A stretch of 64,000 bases of DNA from contig NZ_MPNU01000001.1 of the NCBI RefSeq assembly GCF_001896205.1, positions 1,517,783-1,581,782 of the forward strand. Direction: 5' to 3'. Numbering within the stretch: position 1 is the stretch's first letter; every line of letters starts with the position of its first letter. The notes beneath the pieces are model-generated. The model was not told the DNA's origin. It was given only the letters and a program-made list of their open reading frames with translations, and made no database searches. Source of the DNA: Edwardsiella piscicida. GTDB taxonomy: Bacteria > Pseudomonadota > Gammaproteobacteria > Enterobacterales > Enterobacteriaceae. Shown in pieces: positions 8,977 to 18,744 of this stretch. Position numbers and translations under genes: made by a program.

Positions 8977-10371
8977 ATGCAATCATTGAATAGCCACAGC
9001 GCGGCAAAGCGGGTGCCGCCGGAGAAGGTCGCTGCGACCTATCAACGCTATAGAGTCCAGGCGTTAATGAGCGTGTTCCTGGGGTATATGGCGTATTATA
9101 TTGTGCGTAATAACTTTACGCTTTCTACGCCTTATCTGAAAGAGCAGTTGGATTTAAGTGCAACCCAAATTGGCTTATTAAGTAGCTGTATGCTGATTGC
9201 CTACGGCATTAGCAAAGGGGTGATGAGTAGCCTGGCGGATAAAGCCAACCCGAAAATCTTTATGGCCTGCGGCCTGGTGATGTGTGCGCTGGTTAACGTG
9301 GGGCTGGGATTTAGCAGCGCCTTTTGGCTGTTTGTTGCGCTGGTGGTCTGTAACGGCCTGTTCCAGGGGATGGGGGTCGGCCCTTCCTTTATCACCATTG
9401 CCAACTGGTTCCCGCGCTGTGAGCGAGGCCGCGTCGGTGCCTTCTGGAATATCTCCCACAACGTGGGCGGGGGCATCGTGGCACCGATCATCGGCGTCGC
9501 CTTTGCCATGCTGGGCAATGAACACTGGCAGAGCGCCAGCTATATGGTCCCGGCCGGCATCGCCGTACTCTTTGCCGGCGTAGTGCTGCTGCTGGGTAAG
9601 CGCTCACCGAAGAAAGAGGGGCTGCCGGCGCTGGATGAGATGATGCCAGAGGAGAAGGTGGTGCTGAAGGGGCATGCTCAGGCCCATGCACCGGAAAATA
9701 TGACGGCGTTCCAGATCTTCTGCACCTACGTGCTGAAGAATAAAAATGCCTGGTATATCTCGATGGTCGATGTGTTCGTCTATATGGTGCGCTTCGGCAT
9801 GATCAGCTGGCTCCCCATCTACCTGCTGACGGAGAAAAACTTCAGCAAGGAGCAGATGAGCATCGCGTTCCTGTTCTTTGAATGGGCGGCGATCCCGTCA
9901 ACCCTGCTGGCCGGGTGGCTGACCGACAAGCTGTTCCACGGTCGTCGTATGCCGCTGGCCATCATCTGCATGGCGATGATCTTTGTCTGCCTGATCGGCT
10001 ACTGGCAGAGCAACTCGCTGGCCGTTGTCACCGTCTTTGCTGCCATCGTCGGCTGCCTGATCTATGTACCGCAGTTTTTGGCCTCAGTGCAGACCATGGA
10101 GATCGTCCCCAGCTTTGCCGTTGGCTCTGCCGTTGGACTGCGTGGCTTCATGAGCTACATCTTCGGTGCGTCGCTGGGAACCAGCCTGTTTGGTGTGATG
10201 GTAGACCGCTTCGGCTGGCACGGCGGTTTCTATCTGTTGATGGGCGGGGTGGTGTGCTGCATCCTGTTCTGTATCCTGTCTCACCGCGGGGCGCTGGAGC
10301 TGGAGCGTCAGCGTCAGCAGGCGCTGAATGACGCCGCGCCGGAGATGACGCTGCGGCCCGCCGCGGAGTAA
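8977..10371 (+). CDS. pgtP: PgtP, phosphoglycerate:phosphate antiporter (MFS, OPA family)
   Basis: Organophosphate:Pi antiporter of the inner membrane that imports 2- and 3-phosphoglycerate and phosphoenolpyruvate. 464 residues, twelve membrane segments, with the family hallmark FLGYMAYYIVRNNFTLSTPYL in helix 1 (conserved Arg), NGLFQGMGVGPSF and a central cytoplasmic loop near residues 210-240. ATG 8977 is chosen because GGGTGAT precedes it; an earlier in-frame TTG at 8893 would add 28 residues with no counterpart in the family. It is homologous to the sensor UhpC encoded 10 kb away. Induced by the divergent PgtCBA system. Confidence 0.92.
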   Translation: MQSLNSHSAAKRVPPEKVAATYQRYRVQALMSVFLGYMAYYIVRNNFTLSTPYLKEQLDLSATQIGLLSSCMLIAYGISKGVMSSLADKANPKIFMACGLVMCALVNVGLGFSSAFWLFVALVVCNGLFQGMGVGPSFITIANWFPRCERGRVGAFWNISHNVGGGIVAPIIGVAFAMLGNEHWQSASYMVPAGIAVLFAGVVLLLGKRSPKKEGLPALDEMMPEEKVVLKGHAQAHAPENMTAFQIFCTYVLKNKNAWYISMVDVFVYMVRFGMISWLPIYLLTEKNFSKEQMSIAFLFFEWAAIPSTLLAGWLTDKLFHGRRMPLAIICMAMIFVCLIGYWQSNSLAVVTVFAAIVGCLIYVPQFLASVQTMEIVPSFAVGSAVGLRGFMSYIFGASLGTSLFGVMVDRFGWHGGFYLLMGGVVCCILFCILSHRGALELERQRQQALNDAAPEMTLRPAAE

Positions 10372-10411
10372 CGACGCGGGCGACACCGTACGGGCGAACC
10401 GGGAGGTCGAT

Positions 10412-10603
10412 ATGTACTTTGCAACAGAGGACAATTTCTGGCGCTTTTACACCAACGCATGTGGCCAGTGGGGCTGGTGCGTGGTGGCGCCCACCGGGTA
10501 TATCGTGCGTCACTCGGTGGGTTTTTTCCCCCGGCGCCGGGACTGCCTGGCCGATGCCAGGATACACGGTTACCAGGATCAGCCATTGACCGCCGACTGT
10601 TAA
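10412..10603 (+). CDS. small conserved-looking hypothetical protein, 63 residues
   Basis: Not recognised with certainty. An excellent ribosome binding site (GGGAGGT, 6 bases before ATG) and a compact, Trp/Gly/Cys-rich product argue that it is translated. Pattern: FWRFYTNACGQWGW, then APTGYIVRHSVGFF and DCLADARIHGY, reminiscent of small DUF1508-like domains in which a Trp strand, a Gly turn and a C-terminal Asp-Cys-x-x-x-Ala stretch form a beta-beta-alpha unit; that resemblance is tentative. It starts 40 bases after pgtP and is closed by a strong terminator at 10621, so it may be the last gene of the pgtP transcript. No signal peptide. Confidence 0.65.
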   Translation: MYFATEDNFWRFYTNACGQWGWCVVAPTGYIVRHSVGFFPRRRDCLADARIHGYQDQPLTADC

Positions 10604-10620
10604 CCGATAACGCCACCTTT

Positions 10621-10655
10621 CAGCGCCCGTCATTCGACGGGCGCTGTGCTTTTCA
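10621..10655 (+). terminator. rho-independent terminator after pgtP and the small gene
   Basis: Perfect 11-bp stem (CAGCGCCCGTC paired with GACGGGCGCTG, 10621-10646) with a four-base loop ATTC, followed by TGCTTTTC. Placed 18 bases after the stop of the 63-residue gene. Confidence 0.85.
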
Positions 10656-10938
10656 CCTTTCACCACCGCTGCCGCGGCTCACCTGCGGCCTGCGGCCGCC
10701 CCCCGGCGGCAAATCGCCGCGCTCGCGTGGTGGCTCGTGGCGTCGCTCGGCGCACGATGCGCTGCTGCGTCAGCCTGACAACGCCTGGCAGGGTCGGCTC
10801 CCCCTGGCGCCGCGCCCGACTCACATTTGCTAACACAATGGCGAGCGAGCGATACGCATCCCTCCGCGGCCTTGGTTACACTGTGCTGCAGGTGGCGATG
10901 CGTCGATCGCCGCGCGAACCGCCATGAGGAGCGTCATG
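10656..10938. other. 283-base spacer before the YecD-type gene
   Basis: Together with the terminator, a gene-free stretch of 335 bases. Open frames here lack ribosome binding sites and codon character. The region is GC-rich to about 10800, then contains the likely promoter of the next gene around 10830-10900, though no strong -10 box is evident. No RNA gene recognised. Confidence 0.4.
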
Positions 10939-11517
10939 ATGCTACAGCTTAATCCGGCCACTACGGCCCTGGTACTGATCGACTTACAGCAGGGGATTTT
11001 GCCCGTCGCCGCCGCGCCCTATACCGGTGCCGAGGTGGTCGCCCGCGCGGCCGCGCTGGCGGCGGCGTTCCGCGCCCGGGCGATGCCGGTGATCCTGGTT
11101 CGCGTGGGATGGAGCGCCTCTGGCGCCGACGCCCTGCGTCAGCCGGTCGATGCTCCGGCGCCGGGGGGACCGCGGGCGGAAAACTGGTGGGATTACCCGG
11201 CGGCGCTGACGCCCCAGGCGCAGGATATTCAGATCGTTAAGCATCAGTGGGGAGCCTTTTACGGCACCGAGCTGGATCTGCAGCTGCGTCGCCGCGGCAT
11301 CGATACGCTGGTGCTGGGGGGGATCGCGACCAATATCGGGGTCGAATCGACGGCGCGCAGCGCCTGGGAGCATGGCTATGGGCTATGGATTGCGGAGGAT
11401 CTCTGCGCGGCGGCGGATGAGGTGCAGCATCGCCATAGCTTTCGCTATATTTTCCCGCGGATCGCGCGGGTGTCGCACAGCGCGGCGCTATTCGCCGCGC
11501 TGGGAGCGGTGGCATAA
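10939..11517 (+). CDS. yecD: isochorismatase-family cysteine hydrolase, YecD type
   Basis: Cytosolic alpha/beta hydrolase of the isochorismatase-like superfamily; the physiological substrate of E. coli YecD is not known to me. 192 residues. Features: [12 protein letters not shown] near the N-terminus with the catalytic Asp, [14 protein letters not shown] with the Lys of the triad, and [18 protein letters not shown], in which the usual catalytic Cys position is Thr (GIATN rather than GVCTN). The same substitution occurs in E. coli YecD as I remember it, so it is a subfamily trait. GAGGAG lies 7 bases upstream of ATG 10939, and this start aligns with YecD ([12 protein letters not shown]); upstream ATGs at 10924 and 10936 are less likely. 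Confidence 0.8.
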   Translation: MLQLNPATTALVLIDLQQGILPVAAAPYTGAEVVARAAALAAAFRARAMPVILVRVGWSASGADALRQPVDAPAPGGPRAENWWDYPAALTPQAQDIQIVKHQWGAFYGTELDLQLRRRGIDTLVLGGIATNIGVESTARSAWEHGYGLWIAEDLCAAADEVQHRHSFRYIFPRIARVSHSAALFAALGAVA

Positions 11518-11568
11518 CTATCGCAGGCTACGCGTTGCGCCGGGTGCGGACGCAGCGCGCTCTGAGGT

Positions 11569-13182
11569 TTACTGGCGGCGTTGGGCCGCGGAGTCCTGGA
11601 CGATAAACGGATCGTCCTCCAGCCTATCGTAGGGAACCTGCTTCAGGGCGAAGTTCTGCACCATCACCTTCGACGGAATGGCTTTTTGGCCAGAGATAAA
11701 GCGATAGCGGTCGACGATCTCCTCGCTCTTGATCCCGGTCCAGTCAGAGAACAGGTGCAGGAAATCATGGGCTGAACGGCGCGCTTTGATCACGGTACGG
11801 CGTTCGTCATCGGCGGAGAGGATCATCAGCGGCACCTGGTAGTCCTGACGGTAACGGTCGTGGTGCGCCAAAAACTCACTGCGGGTGCCCTTTTCATGGA
11901 AGGCCAGGCCGTGATCGGAGAAGTAGATCATGGAGAAGTTCTGCCCGCTCTTGCTCAATTGGCCGTACAGCTCACTCAGGAACTGGTCGGTCTGGGTGAT
12001 GCTGTACAGATAGCAGGAGGTCTCCTTCGTATGGACGAAGGTGGTGAAGTGGTTATTGGTGCGATCGCAGGCTTTGGGGTGGGAGCCGATCAGATGGTAG
12101 ACAATCAGCTTCGGCCCCTGCGCGGGGGTGTCCAGCGCCTGCTGGGTAAAGTTCAGCAGATCCATGTCAGAGGTGGACTTACCGTCTTCAAAGTCGCCCT
12201 GTTTGAGAAAGCGAACCTCGTCGGCCCGCTTGGCGATGCTGGCGACGATGGTGTCATATTTGCCCAGCTGCCCCTGATTGGAGAACCAGAAGGTGCGGAA
12301 GCCGGCCTTCTGCGCCAGCGTGATAATACTGTTTTGATACTCGGCCTGTCCGTTGCGCACCAGGTTCAGCGTCTGGCCTAGGGATTTCTGGGTCGAGGGG
12401 GCCGCGGAGAGATAGTCGTTAAAGAAGACGCCGTTGACCTGGCTGGCAAAGGGGGTGGTGGGCCACTTGCCACCGAAGGCGCCGAGCGCATCGCGGCGCG
12501 CGCTTTCGCCAATCACCAGCACGTAGATCTGATGCTTGGGCTTGACCGAAGTAACGTGCCAGCTGTCGGCGACGGAGGAGAGCGTCTGCATACGGGCCAT
12601 CTCGCGATCGACCTCCAGCTTGCCGTTGGCGGTGTCTTCAATAAAGCGTACGACCGGGTAGCCGGTGTCGTTCAGTTGGAACGCTCCGCCGGCGCTCAGG
12701 TTAGTGACCGGCGTCAGCAGCAGGCCGCACAGGGCGAGCAGCAGGTATAGCGTTTTGGGCAATCCCCAGGATTTTTCCCGCGGTATCGGTCGCCACGCCA
12801 GAACGCCGCCGAGCAGCAGAATAAACAGGGCGATCAGATAGTCCCAGAAGGGGAAGATCTGCGCCATCTCGCCGGCCTCTTCCGGGTTAGTGGAGTAGAG
12901 CGCCAGCACCGAGTTGAAGTTGGGCGGGCCAAAGACTCGGCCAAACGGGTAGTAGAGTCCGGCGACCAGGGTACAGAGCAACAGCAGCACTCGCTGCGTG
13001 CGCGGCAGATAGTGCGCCAGCAGCAGGAAAATACCGGCCAGTCCCAGCGCATAGATAACGCTAAAGCGGTAGCCCAATCCCAGGTTGATCAGGGCAGCGA
13101 GGATAACGTAAAGCAGCGGGTAGGGCGTCAACAATTCGCCGCAGCCGCTTTTTGCGCGTAACAGTAATTCTTTTGGCTTCAT
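11569..13182 (-). CDS. ybiP: phosphoethanolamine-transferase-like inner-membrane sulfatase-fold protein, YbiP type
   Basis: Member of the EptA/OpgE/CptA superfamily: N-terminal membrane domain with about five helices (residues 20-160), then a periplasmic alkaline-phosphatase-fold domain. Metal and nucleophile motifs are present: GESARRDALGAFGG, SAAPSTQKSLG with the candidate Thr nucleophile, HLIGSHPKACDRT and FSDHGLAF. Agreement with E. coli YbiP is extensive. ATG 13182 (537 residues, MKPKELLLRAK) is chosen by analogy with YbiP (527); a longer reading from 13374 would add 64 residues of non-membrane, Pro/Ser-rich sequence before the first helix. The ribosome site is weak. The target (lipid A, osmoregulated glucan or another acceptor) cannot be told from sequence. 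Confidence 0.82.
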   Translation of the reverse strand: MKPKELLLRAKSGCGELLTPYPLLYVILAALINLGLGYRFSVIYALGLAGIFLLLAHYLPRTQRVLLLLCTLVAGLYYPFGRVFGPPNFNSVLALYSTNPEEAGEMAQIFPFWDYLIALFILLLGGVLAWRPIPREKSWGLPKTLYLLLALCGLLLTPVTNLSAGGAFQLNDTGYPVVRFIEDTANGKLEVDREMARMQTLSSVADSWHVTSVKPKHQIYVLVIGESARRDALGAFGGKWPTTPFASQVNGVFFNDYLSAAPSTQKSLGQTLNLVRNGQAEYQNSIITLAQKAGFRTFWFSNQGQLGKYDTIVASIAKRADEVRFLKQGDFEDGKSTSDMDLLNFTQQALDTPAQGPKLIVYHLIGSHPKACDRTNNHFTTFVHTKETSCYLYSITQTDQFLSELYGQLSKSGQNFSMIYFSDHGLAFHEKGTRSEFLAHHDRYRQDYQVPLMILSADDERRTVIKARRSAHDFLHLFSDWTGIKSEEIVDRYRFISGQKAIPSKVMVQNFALKQVPYDRLEDDPFIVQDSAAQRRQ

Positions 13183-13606
13183 GGTTTTTTTCTGAACAAG
13201 ATGCGCTGGTGATCCCGGTTCACCGTGATGAATCCCCCCACGCTCCGGCAAGAGGACATAGTGTACGACAGAGCTGCCGCTGGAAGGGGGATCCGGAGTG
13301 TCGGATTCGGTCCGAACTGGCAGCTTGAAGATAATCTGAGCTGGTACGAATAGCAACAGATATCCGGCATACAATATGTGATAAACCGAACAAATACATT
13401 AGGCTGAGTCCGATAAACGTGCGCGCACTTGCCGCCGGGGCTCGCGCGCGTAGGTTAGCAGGGATCGTCGGGCCCATCGTCCCCCGCGCGGCGGCGTCCG
13501 TCGAGATCGCGCCGGTCGCAGCGCCGCGCCCGTCGAGGATCACCGCGTAGAGACGATGACAGGCGCCATTTCGCCTGTCATATGCCAATTATAAGATAAA
13601 AAAATC
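13183..13606. other. 424-base spacer between the ybiP-type gene and the second ftsI
   Basis: Serves as promoter region for the minus-strand ybiP-type gene (near 13185-13400) and as 3' region for the upstream ftsI-like gene. A perfect 10-bp stem-loop ATGACAGGCG/CGCCTGTCAT lies at 13556-13581. The stretch 13430-13550 is very GC-rich and holds nothing I recognise. Confidence 0.45.
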
Positions 13607-13610
13607 TTAT
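13591..13610 (-). terminator. stem-loop overlapping the stop of the second ftsI
   Basis: ATAAGAT (13591-13597) pairs with ATCTTAT (13604-13610), the loop being six A (U on the minus-strand transcript). The stem contains the stop codon of the ftsI-like gene. The second hairpin at 13556-13581 follows downstream. Neither has a proper U-tract, so termination strength is uncertain. Confidence 0.4.
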
Positions 13611-15355
13611 GTACCAGGCTGTTGCGCACCGATCGGATCGCGGTTGAGGGTAATCGCCTGATCGGTCAGCGCATCGGGCGCGATATTCATATGGCGCAGT
13701 ATATCGCCCATGATCTGGCCAAAAATAGGCCCGGCTACCGATCCGCCAAAGTGCTTGCCGGCGGTCGGGTGGTTAACCATCACCACCAGGGCGACGCGCG
13801 GATTGCTCGCCGGCGCGACGCCGGCGGTATAGTTAATGTAGCCGCCGTCGTATTTCCCGTCGCTGCCCATTTTTTCTGCGGTACCGGTCTTGATCGCCAG
13901 GCGATAGCCGGGAACCGCCGCCGCCACGCCGCTGCCGCCCGGCAGGGCGTCGCTCTCCATCATATGCACCACGGTTCGGACGATGTTGGCGTCGATCACC
14001 CGGGTACCGATCACCGGCGGCGTGACCTTGGTGATCGAGAGGGGGCGGAACAGGCCAAAGGAGCCGATGGTGGCGTACTCCCGCGCCATTTGCAGGGGGG
14101 TGATACGCAGACCGTAGCCAAAGGAGAAGGTCGCGCGCTCAATGTCTGACCAGCGCTGGCGGTGCAGGGGGAAATAGCCGCCGCTCTCGCCGCTGATGCC
14201 CAGCGCGGTGGAGACCCCTAGCCCAAAGCTATGGTAGAGGTTGACCAGCACATCGGCGGGCATGGCCAGCGCGATGTGGGATACCCCGATATCGCTGGAT
14301 TTTTGCAGAATGCCGGTAATGGTCAGGCGTGACCAGTGGCCGACGTCGCGGATCAGGTGGCCGTTAACCGGATACGGCATGGTATCGATGACGGAGTCCG
14401 GACGGATCAGGTGGCGCTGCAGGCCCGCCATCACCACCAGCGGCTTCACCGTCGATCCGGGCTCAAAGCTGTCGGAGATAGCGACGTTACGCATGTCCTG
14501 CTGGGCCACCCCCTGGTAGTTGTTGGGGTTGAAGGAGGGATAGCTGGCCATGCCAAGGATCTCGCCGGTATTTACATCTACCAGCACGGCGGCGCCGGAG
14601 TCGGCCTGATTGCGCAGCACGCCGTCGCGCAGGTGGGAGTAGAGCGCGTACTGCATATAGCGATCGATGCTCAGGGGCAGCGTCGGCGCCTGCTGGGCCG
14701 GATCGTCCTCCATCAGGCCGACGACGTGACCATAGCGATCCTTACGGTAAAGGCGGTAGCCCGGCTTGCCCTGCAGCAGGCTATTAAAGCCGTGCTCGAT
14801 GCCGTTCAGCCCCTGCTGATCGAGCCCGACGATGCCGATCAGCGGCGCCGCCGCCTCGCCCATCGGGTAGTAGCGGCTGGCGTCGTCCGGGGTAGAGACG
14901 CCGGGGATGTGCAGCTTGGCGATATAGCCCGCGATCTCGGCCTCGACCTGGCGGCCCAGGTAGATAAAGCGGCGCTGGCCGTTTTGCAGGATCTTGTCGC
15001 GGATGCTCTCCAGCGGCTGTGACAGCGCGTTGGCCAGATAGCGCCACTGCGGGCTGCTGAGCTGGGGGTCGTGCTCCAGCACCCGCACCGGGTCGGCGAT
15101 CACATCGTTAGAGGCGACGCTGACCGCCAGCGGCTGTCCGTTGCGATCGGTAATGGTGCCGCGTAGCGGGTGGGTGACCAGCTCGCGCAGCGAGCGCTGA
15201 TCGGCCTCTTTTTCCAGCTGGGGCTGCTTCATTAACTGCAGATAGCCCACGCGCAGCAGCAGTAATAACAGAAAAACGCCAATGCCAATGTAAATCAGCA
15301 CAAAACGGCCTGCAAAATAGTTGACTTTGCCTGTTTGAGGGCTTTTTTTGCGCAT
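13607..15355 (-). CDS. second class B penicillin-binding protein, FtsI/PBP3 paralogue
   Basis: Septal-type peptidoglycan transpeptidase of the inner membrane, 582 residues: one N-terminal membrane anchor (about 16-41), non-penicillin-binding module, and transpeptidase domain. Active-site motifs: Ser301-x-x-Lys304 (GSTVKP), Ser353-Ser354-Asp355 where PBP3 normally has Ser-x-Asn, and Lys489-Thr-Gly-Thr. It is highly similar to E. coli FtsI in the C-terminal half (FSFGYGL, VVHMMES, YTAGVAPAS). No mraY/mur genes are nearby, so this is a stand-alone paralogue, like PBP3SAL of Salmonella, which supports division in acid intracellular conditions. ATG 15355 replaces an in-frame TTG at 15382; neither has a good ribosome site. 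The Asp for Asn change is notable. Confidence 0.87.
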   Translation of the reverse strand: MRKKSPQTGKVNYFAGRFVLIYIGIGVFLLLLLLRVGYLQLMKQPQLEKEADQRSLRELVTHPLRGTITDRNGQPLAVSVASNDVIADPVRVLEHDPQLSSPQWRYLANALSQPLESIRDKILQNGQRRFIYLGRQVEAEIAGYIAKLHIPGVSTPDDASRYYPMGEAAAPLIGIVGLDQQGLNGIEHGFNSLLQGKPGYRLYRKDRYGHVVGLMEDDPAQQAPTLPLSIDRYMQYALYSHLRDGVLRNQADSGAAVLVDVNTGEILGMASYPSFNPNNYQGVAQQDMRNVAISDSFEPGSTVKPLVVMAGLQRHLIRPDSVIDTMPYPVNGHLIRDVGHWSRLTITGILQKSSDIGVSHIALAMPADVLVNLYHSFGLGVSTALGISGESGGYFPLHRQRWSDIERATFSFGYGLRITPLQMAREYATIGSFGLFRPLSITKVTPPVIGTRVIDANIVRTVVHMMESDALPGGSGVAAAVPGYRLAIKTGTAEKMGSDGKYDGGYINYTAGVAPASNPRVALVVMVNHPTAGKHFGGSVAGPIFGQIMGDILRHMNIAPDALTDQAITLNRDPIGAQQPGT

Positions 15356-15479
15356 AAAGTAGTCTGCAACGAAGAACAACAAAATGATGATAATTCATAG
15401 CACTATAAATTAGCTGACGCCTTGGATCTGCGCGGAGAAACATTTATACGTAATAAAGACAAAATTGAAATAAATAGCC

Positions 15480-15516
15480 GTAAAAAACAACATGTGCGCG
15501 CCCTCAGGGGGCGCGT
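15480..15516 (-). terminator. likely terminator of the uhp-afu operon
   Basis: Reading on the minus strand about 80 bases after afuC, CGCGCCC pairs with GGGCGCG (plus coordinates 15497-15515) and is followed, after eight bases, by six U. The gap before the U-run is longer than ideal. Confidence 0.5.
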
Positions 15517-15594
15517 CGTAGGGGGAATGTAGGAGGGCGCTCGCGCGGCCAGGCATGTCCGCGACGCGGTCGGCGCGCCGCGAAGCAGCGTCGC

Positions 15595-16641
15595 CTAGGC
15601 GGGGTCGGTCAGAACAAACATGCCATAGGGATGAATCTCCAGATAATAGCGCTCGCCGACGTCTGGCTGCAGGCGGGTGGCGTTCACCTGCAGCAGGAGC
15701 TCCTGCCCGTGCCATGCGACCCTGACCTCATACTGCGGGCCCATGTAGGCCACGTGTCGGATCTCACAGCGCTGGCTCTCATCGCCGCGCTCGCTCAGGG
15801 TGATGGCCTCCGGGCGTACGCCGACGGTGCCGTGGCCCTGGCTGGCAAAGTGCGTCGGGCGCGGCAGGTGATAGCCGTAGATCGCCACGCTCTCCGGGCT
15901 AAAGGTGGCCGGAAGCAGGTTGGCGTCCCCCATAAAGCTGGCCATAAAGCGCGATGCCGGCTGACGGTAGAGCGCCTGCGGTGAGCCTATCTGCATGATA
16001 TGCCCCTGATTCATCACCAGCACGGCGTCAGAGACGGCAAAGGCCTCGCTCTGATCGTGGGTAACATACAGAGATGTGATATCAAACTGCGTTTGCAGCT
16101 CGCGGATCTTGTCGCGCATGCTGCGGCGCAGGTTGGCGTCCAGGTTACTCAGGGGCTCATCAAACAGCAGAACCTTGGGGCGCAGGATCAGCGCCCGCGC
16201 CAGCGCCACGCGCTGCTGCTGGCCACCGGAGATCTGATCCACGTAGCGATTTTCGAACCCCGCCAAATCCACCAGCGCCAGCGCCTCTTTCACCCGGGTG
16301 ACGATCTCCGCCTTTGCCACGCCGAGCATCTTCAGGCCATAGCCGATGTTCTCGCCCAGCGACATATGGGGAAACAGGGCGTAGGACTGGAACACCATGC
16401 AGATATCACGCTGCTGGATGGCGCGGTGGGTCACCTCTTCGCCGTCGATAAAAATCTGCCCCTCGCTGGGTTTCTCCAGCCCGGCCACCAGACGCAAAAT
16501 GGTGGTTTTACCGCAGCCGGAGGGGCCGAGCAGCGTGACCATCTGCCCTCGGGGGATGGTGAGGTTAATGTCGTCGATAACCGTATTGCTGCCGAATCGC
16601 TTGGTGACGCTGCGCAGCTCAACGAAACTGTTCTGATCCAT
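15595..16641 (-). CDS. afuC: AfuC, ATPase of the hexose-phosphate ABC importer
   Basis: ATP-binding subunit, 348 residues. Walker [11 protein letters not shown]-loop [11 protein letters not shown], signature [14 protein letters not shown], Walker [14 protein letters not shown] and the switch His in YVTHDQSEA are all intact. The C-terminal OB-type (TOBE) regulatory region begins near residue 245. The family was first named for iron (FbpC/AfuC), but in Actinobacillus and some enterics AfuABC imports glucose-6-, fructose-6- and sedoheptulose-7-phosphate; linkage here to uhpABC supports that role. AAGGGAG precedes ATG. It begins 11 bases after afuB and is the last gene of the operon. Confidence 0.9.
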   Translation of the reverse strand: MDQNSFVELRSVTKRFGSNTVIDDINLTIPRGQMVTLLGPSGCGKTTILRLVAGLEKPSEGQIFIDGEEVTHRAIQQRDICMVFQSYALFPHMSLGENIGYGLKMLGVAKAEIVTRVKEALALVDLAGFENRYVDQISGGQQQRVALARALILRPKVLLFDEPLSNLDANLRRSMRDKIRELQTQFDITSLYVTHDQSEAFAVSDAVLVMNQGHIMQIGSPQALYRQPASRFMASFMGDANLLPATFSPESVAIYGYHLPRPTHFASQGHGTVGVRPEAITLSERGDESQRCEIRHVAYMGPQYEVRVAWHGQELLLQVNATRLQPDVGERYYLEIHPYGMFVLTDPA

Positions 16642-16652
16642 AGTGCGCTCCC

Positions 16653-18725
16653 TTAGGCGGGGTCATTGGCTTTTGAGCGGGAGGTTCGCGCCTCGCCGAT
16701 CAGCCAGTCAAAGAGGAAAATGATCGCCAGCATCACGACGATCAGGATCGAACCATAGGCGATGGCGACCCCGTACTCGCCGTCCTCCACCCGGTTCAGT
16801 ATGTAGGCGGTGGCGACGCGGGTATCGGGCGTCACGAGGAACACGATGGCGCTGACCGTGGTAACGGCGCGCACAAAGCTGTAGATCAGCGCTGACAGGA
16901 TCGCCGGGCGCAGCAGCGGCAGCAAAATGTGCGTGATGGTGCGCAGCGAGCCGGCGCGCAGGCTGAGAGAGGCCTCATCCAGCGATTTATCGATCTGGCC
17001 CAGGCCCGCGATGCCCGCGCGGATGCCGACCGGTACGTTGCGCATGATCATGGAGATGATCACGATCGCCGCCGTTCCGGTGAGGTATACCGGCGCGCTG
17101 TTAAAGGCCAGAATGTAGGATACGCCGGCCACGGTACCCGGCACGGCAAAGCAGAGCATGGTGGTGAACTCGATGGTCTTTTTGCCGGTGAACTGTTGCC
17201 GTACCACAATCCAGGCGATCAGCAGGCCAAACGCGGCGGTGATCGGCGCCGCAATGCCGGCGTAGAGCAGGGTGTCGAGCAGCGAGGGCCACGCCCCATC
17301 GTGCATTCCCTGGCCGAACAGCGTGATAAAGTTATTCAGGGTCAGGGTATAGTCCACCCCCCAGTTAACGGTGAAGCTGCCGTAGAAAATGCTGCCGTAG
17401 AGCAGGGCGTTGAACAGGACCCAGAGCGTCAGAAGGGCGATAACACCCCATACCAGCGCCGTCGGCAGCGGCTGTACGTCGCCCCGATAGGATTTGCCGG
17501 ACACGGTGACGTAGGAGCGCTTGCCGATCCACAGATACTGTACGCAAAACACCAGCAGCGAGAACAGCAGCAGAAATACGCCGAGGGTGCTGGCGGCCTG
17601 GTAGTCGAGCTGTGACCCGGTGATATAAAAGTAGATTTGCGTCGCCAGCACATCGAAGTTGCCGCCGAGCACCAGCGGGTTGCTAAAGTCGGCCAGCGAC
17701 TGCACGACCACGATCAGAAACGCGTTGGCCAGCGCGGGCTTGAGTAGGGGAATAAACACCCCGCGAAAGGTCTGCCAACGGCTGGCGCGCAGCGTGTATG
17801 AGGCCTCCTCCAGCGAGGGGGGGATGGTCTTGATGGCGCCATCCAGGATCATAAAGGCCATCGGGGTAAAGGCCAGCACCTGGGCCAGCCAGATACCGGT
17901 GAAGCCATACAGCCAGTTGGTATTGGTTAGCCCGAACCACGCCGCCATCCCTTCGGTAATATAGCCGGAACGCCCCATCATGAGCGTTACGCCCAGGCCG
18001 ACGACAAAGGGGGGCGTAACGATGGGCAGAATGGAGAATACGCGTCCGATAATGGCGCTGCGCTTAGCGATGCGGGTGGTATAGATAGCCAGCACCAGGC
18101 CAAAGAAGGTACAGCCGATCCCCACCGCGATCGACAGCGCGATCGAGTTGAGGATCACCTGCAGAATGTGCGCCTGCGCCAGCACCTGGGTGAACGCCAG
18201 CGGGGCAAAGGCGCCGTGTTCGTCGGTAAACATCGGGATAAAAATCGCGATGCTCGGCCAGACGATAAACACGCCGATCAGCGCGACGATCGCGATCAGC
18301 GAGCCGATCACGAAGCGATCGCCGCCCAGCCATTCGAGGCGGGCCAATGCCTGCGTCATGATGGCGCCGAGCGCGACAAACAGCGCGATCGCCGCGTACC
18401 CCAGCCCCCGACCTTCCACCGTGGCGCTGATCGCCACAAAGAGGATACAGCATAGCGCCCCGCCGGCGTCAGCGTAGTCGCGGCGGCGCGACGTCGGCGC
18501 CCCACGGCGCCGGATCAGCAGCAGGGTCGGCAGCAGGTACCACAGCCAGCTGATGTTGAGCTGTGACCAGCCGTAGGCCGCCAGAATTTCGTCGGGCGTT
18601 GACGCCAGCAGACCATAGTCCAGGCTCCAGCTTGGCAGCAGCGCAAAGGCCAGCCAGCCGAGTAAAATCCAAAGGCGTAGCGTATCCCGCTTGGCGACGG
18701 GAGGCTGCGTTAGGGTGTGTGACAT
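16653..18725 (-). CDS. afuB: AfuB, fused double permease of the hexose-phosphate ABC importer
   Basis: Inner-membrane permease of 690 residues made of two tandem binding-protein-dependent permease modules plus an extra N-terminal membrane region (residues about 18-150). Each half has an EAA-type coupling loop: [23 protein letters not shown] in the first and [23 protein letters not shown] in the second (each shown here only in outline as E/D-EAS-x-L-RA-x-x-x-x-T). This fused layout is typical of FbpB/AfuB. Separated from afuA by 130 bases holding a strong hairpin (18745-18777), and followed at 11 bases by afuC. Confidence 0.9.
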   Translation of the reverse strand: MSHTLTQPPVAKRDTLRLWILLGWLAFALLPSWSLDYGLLASTPDEILAAYGWSQLNISWLWYLLPTLLLIRRRGAPTSRRRDYADAGGALCCILFVAISATVEGRGLGYAAIALFVALGAIMTQALARLEWLGGDRFVIGSLIAIVALIGVFIVWPSIAIFIPMFTDEHGAFAPLAFTQVLAQAHILQVILNSIALSIAVGIGCTFFGLVLAIYTTRIAKRSAIIGRVFSILPIVTPPFVVGLGVTLMMGRSGYITEGMAAWFGLTNTNWLYGFTGIWLAQVLAFTPMAFMILDGAIKTIPPSLEEASYTLRASRWQTFRGVFIPLLKPALANAFLIVVVQSLADFSNPLVLGGNFDVLATQIYFYITGSQLDYQAASTLGVFLLLFSLLVFCVQYLWIGKRSYVTVSGKSYRGDVQPLPTALVWGVIALLTLWVLFNALLYGSIFYGSFTVNWGVDYTLTLNNFITLFGQGMHDGAWPSLLDTLLYAGIAAPITAAFGLLIAWIVVRQQFTGKKTIEFTTMLCFAVPGTVAGVSYILAFNSAPVYLTGTAAIVIISMIMRNVPVGIRAGIAGLGQIDKSLDEASLSLRAGSLRTITHILLPLLRPAILSALIYSFVRAVTTVSAIVFLVTPDTRVATAYILNRVEDGEYGVAIAYGSILIVVMLAIIFLFDWLIGEARTSRSKANDPA

Positions 18726-18744
18726 AGGTGCCCCGGTGTGTTGC

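Noticed and set aside
10680..10900. Possible small gene in the GC-rich spacer before the YecD-type gene
   Set aside because: Frames of 80-120 codons exist but products are Arg/Pro/Ala-rich with no ribosome site; composition alone explains them.
13183..13374. N-terminal extension of the YbiP-type protein from 13374
   Set aside because: Adds 64 Ser/Pro-rich residues absent from the family; the ATG at 13182 aligns with E. coli YbiP.
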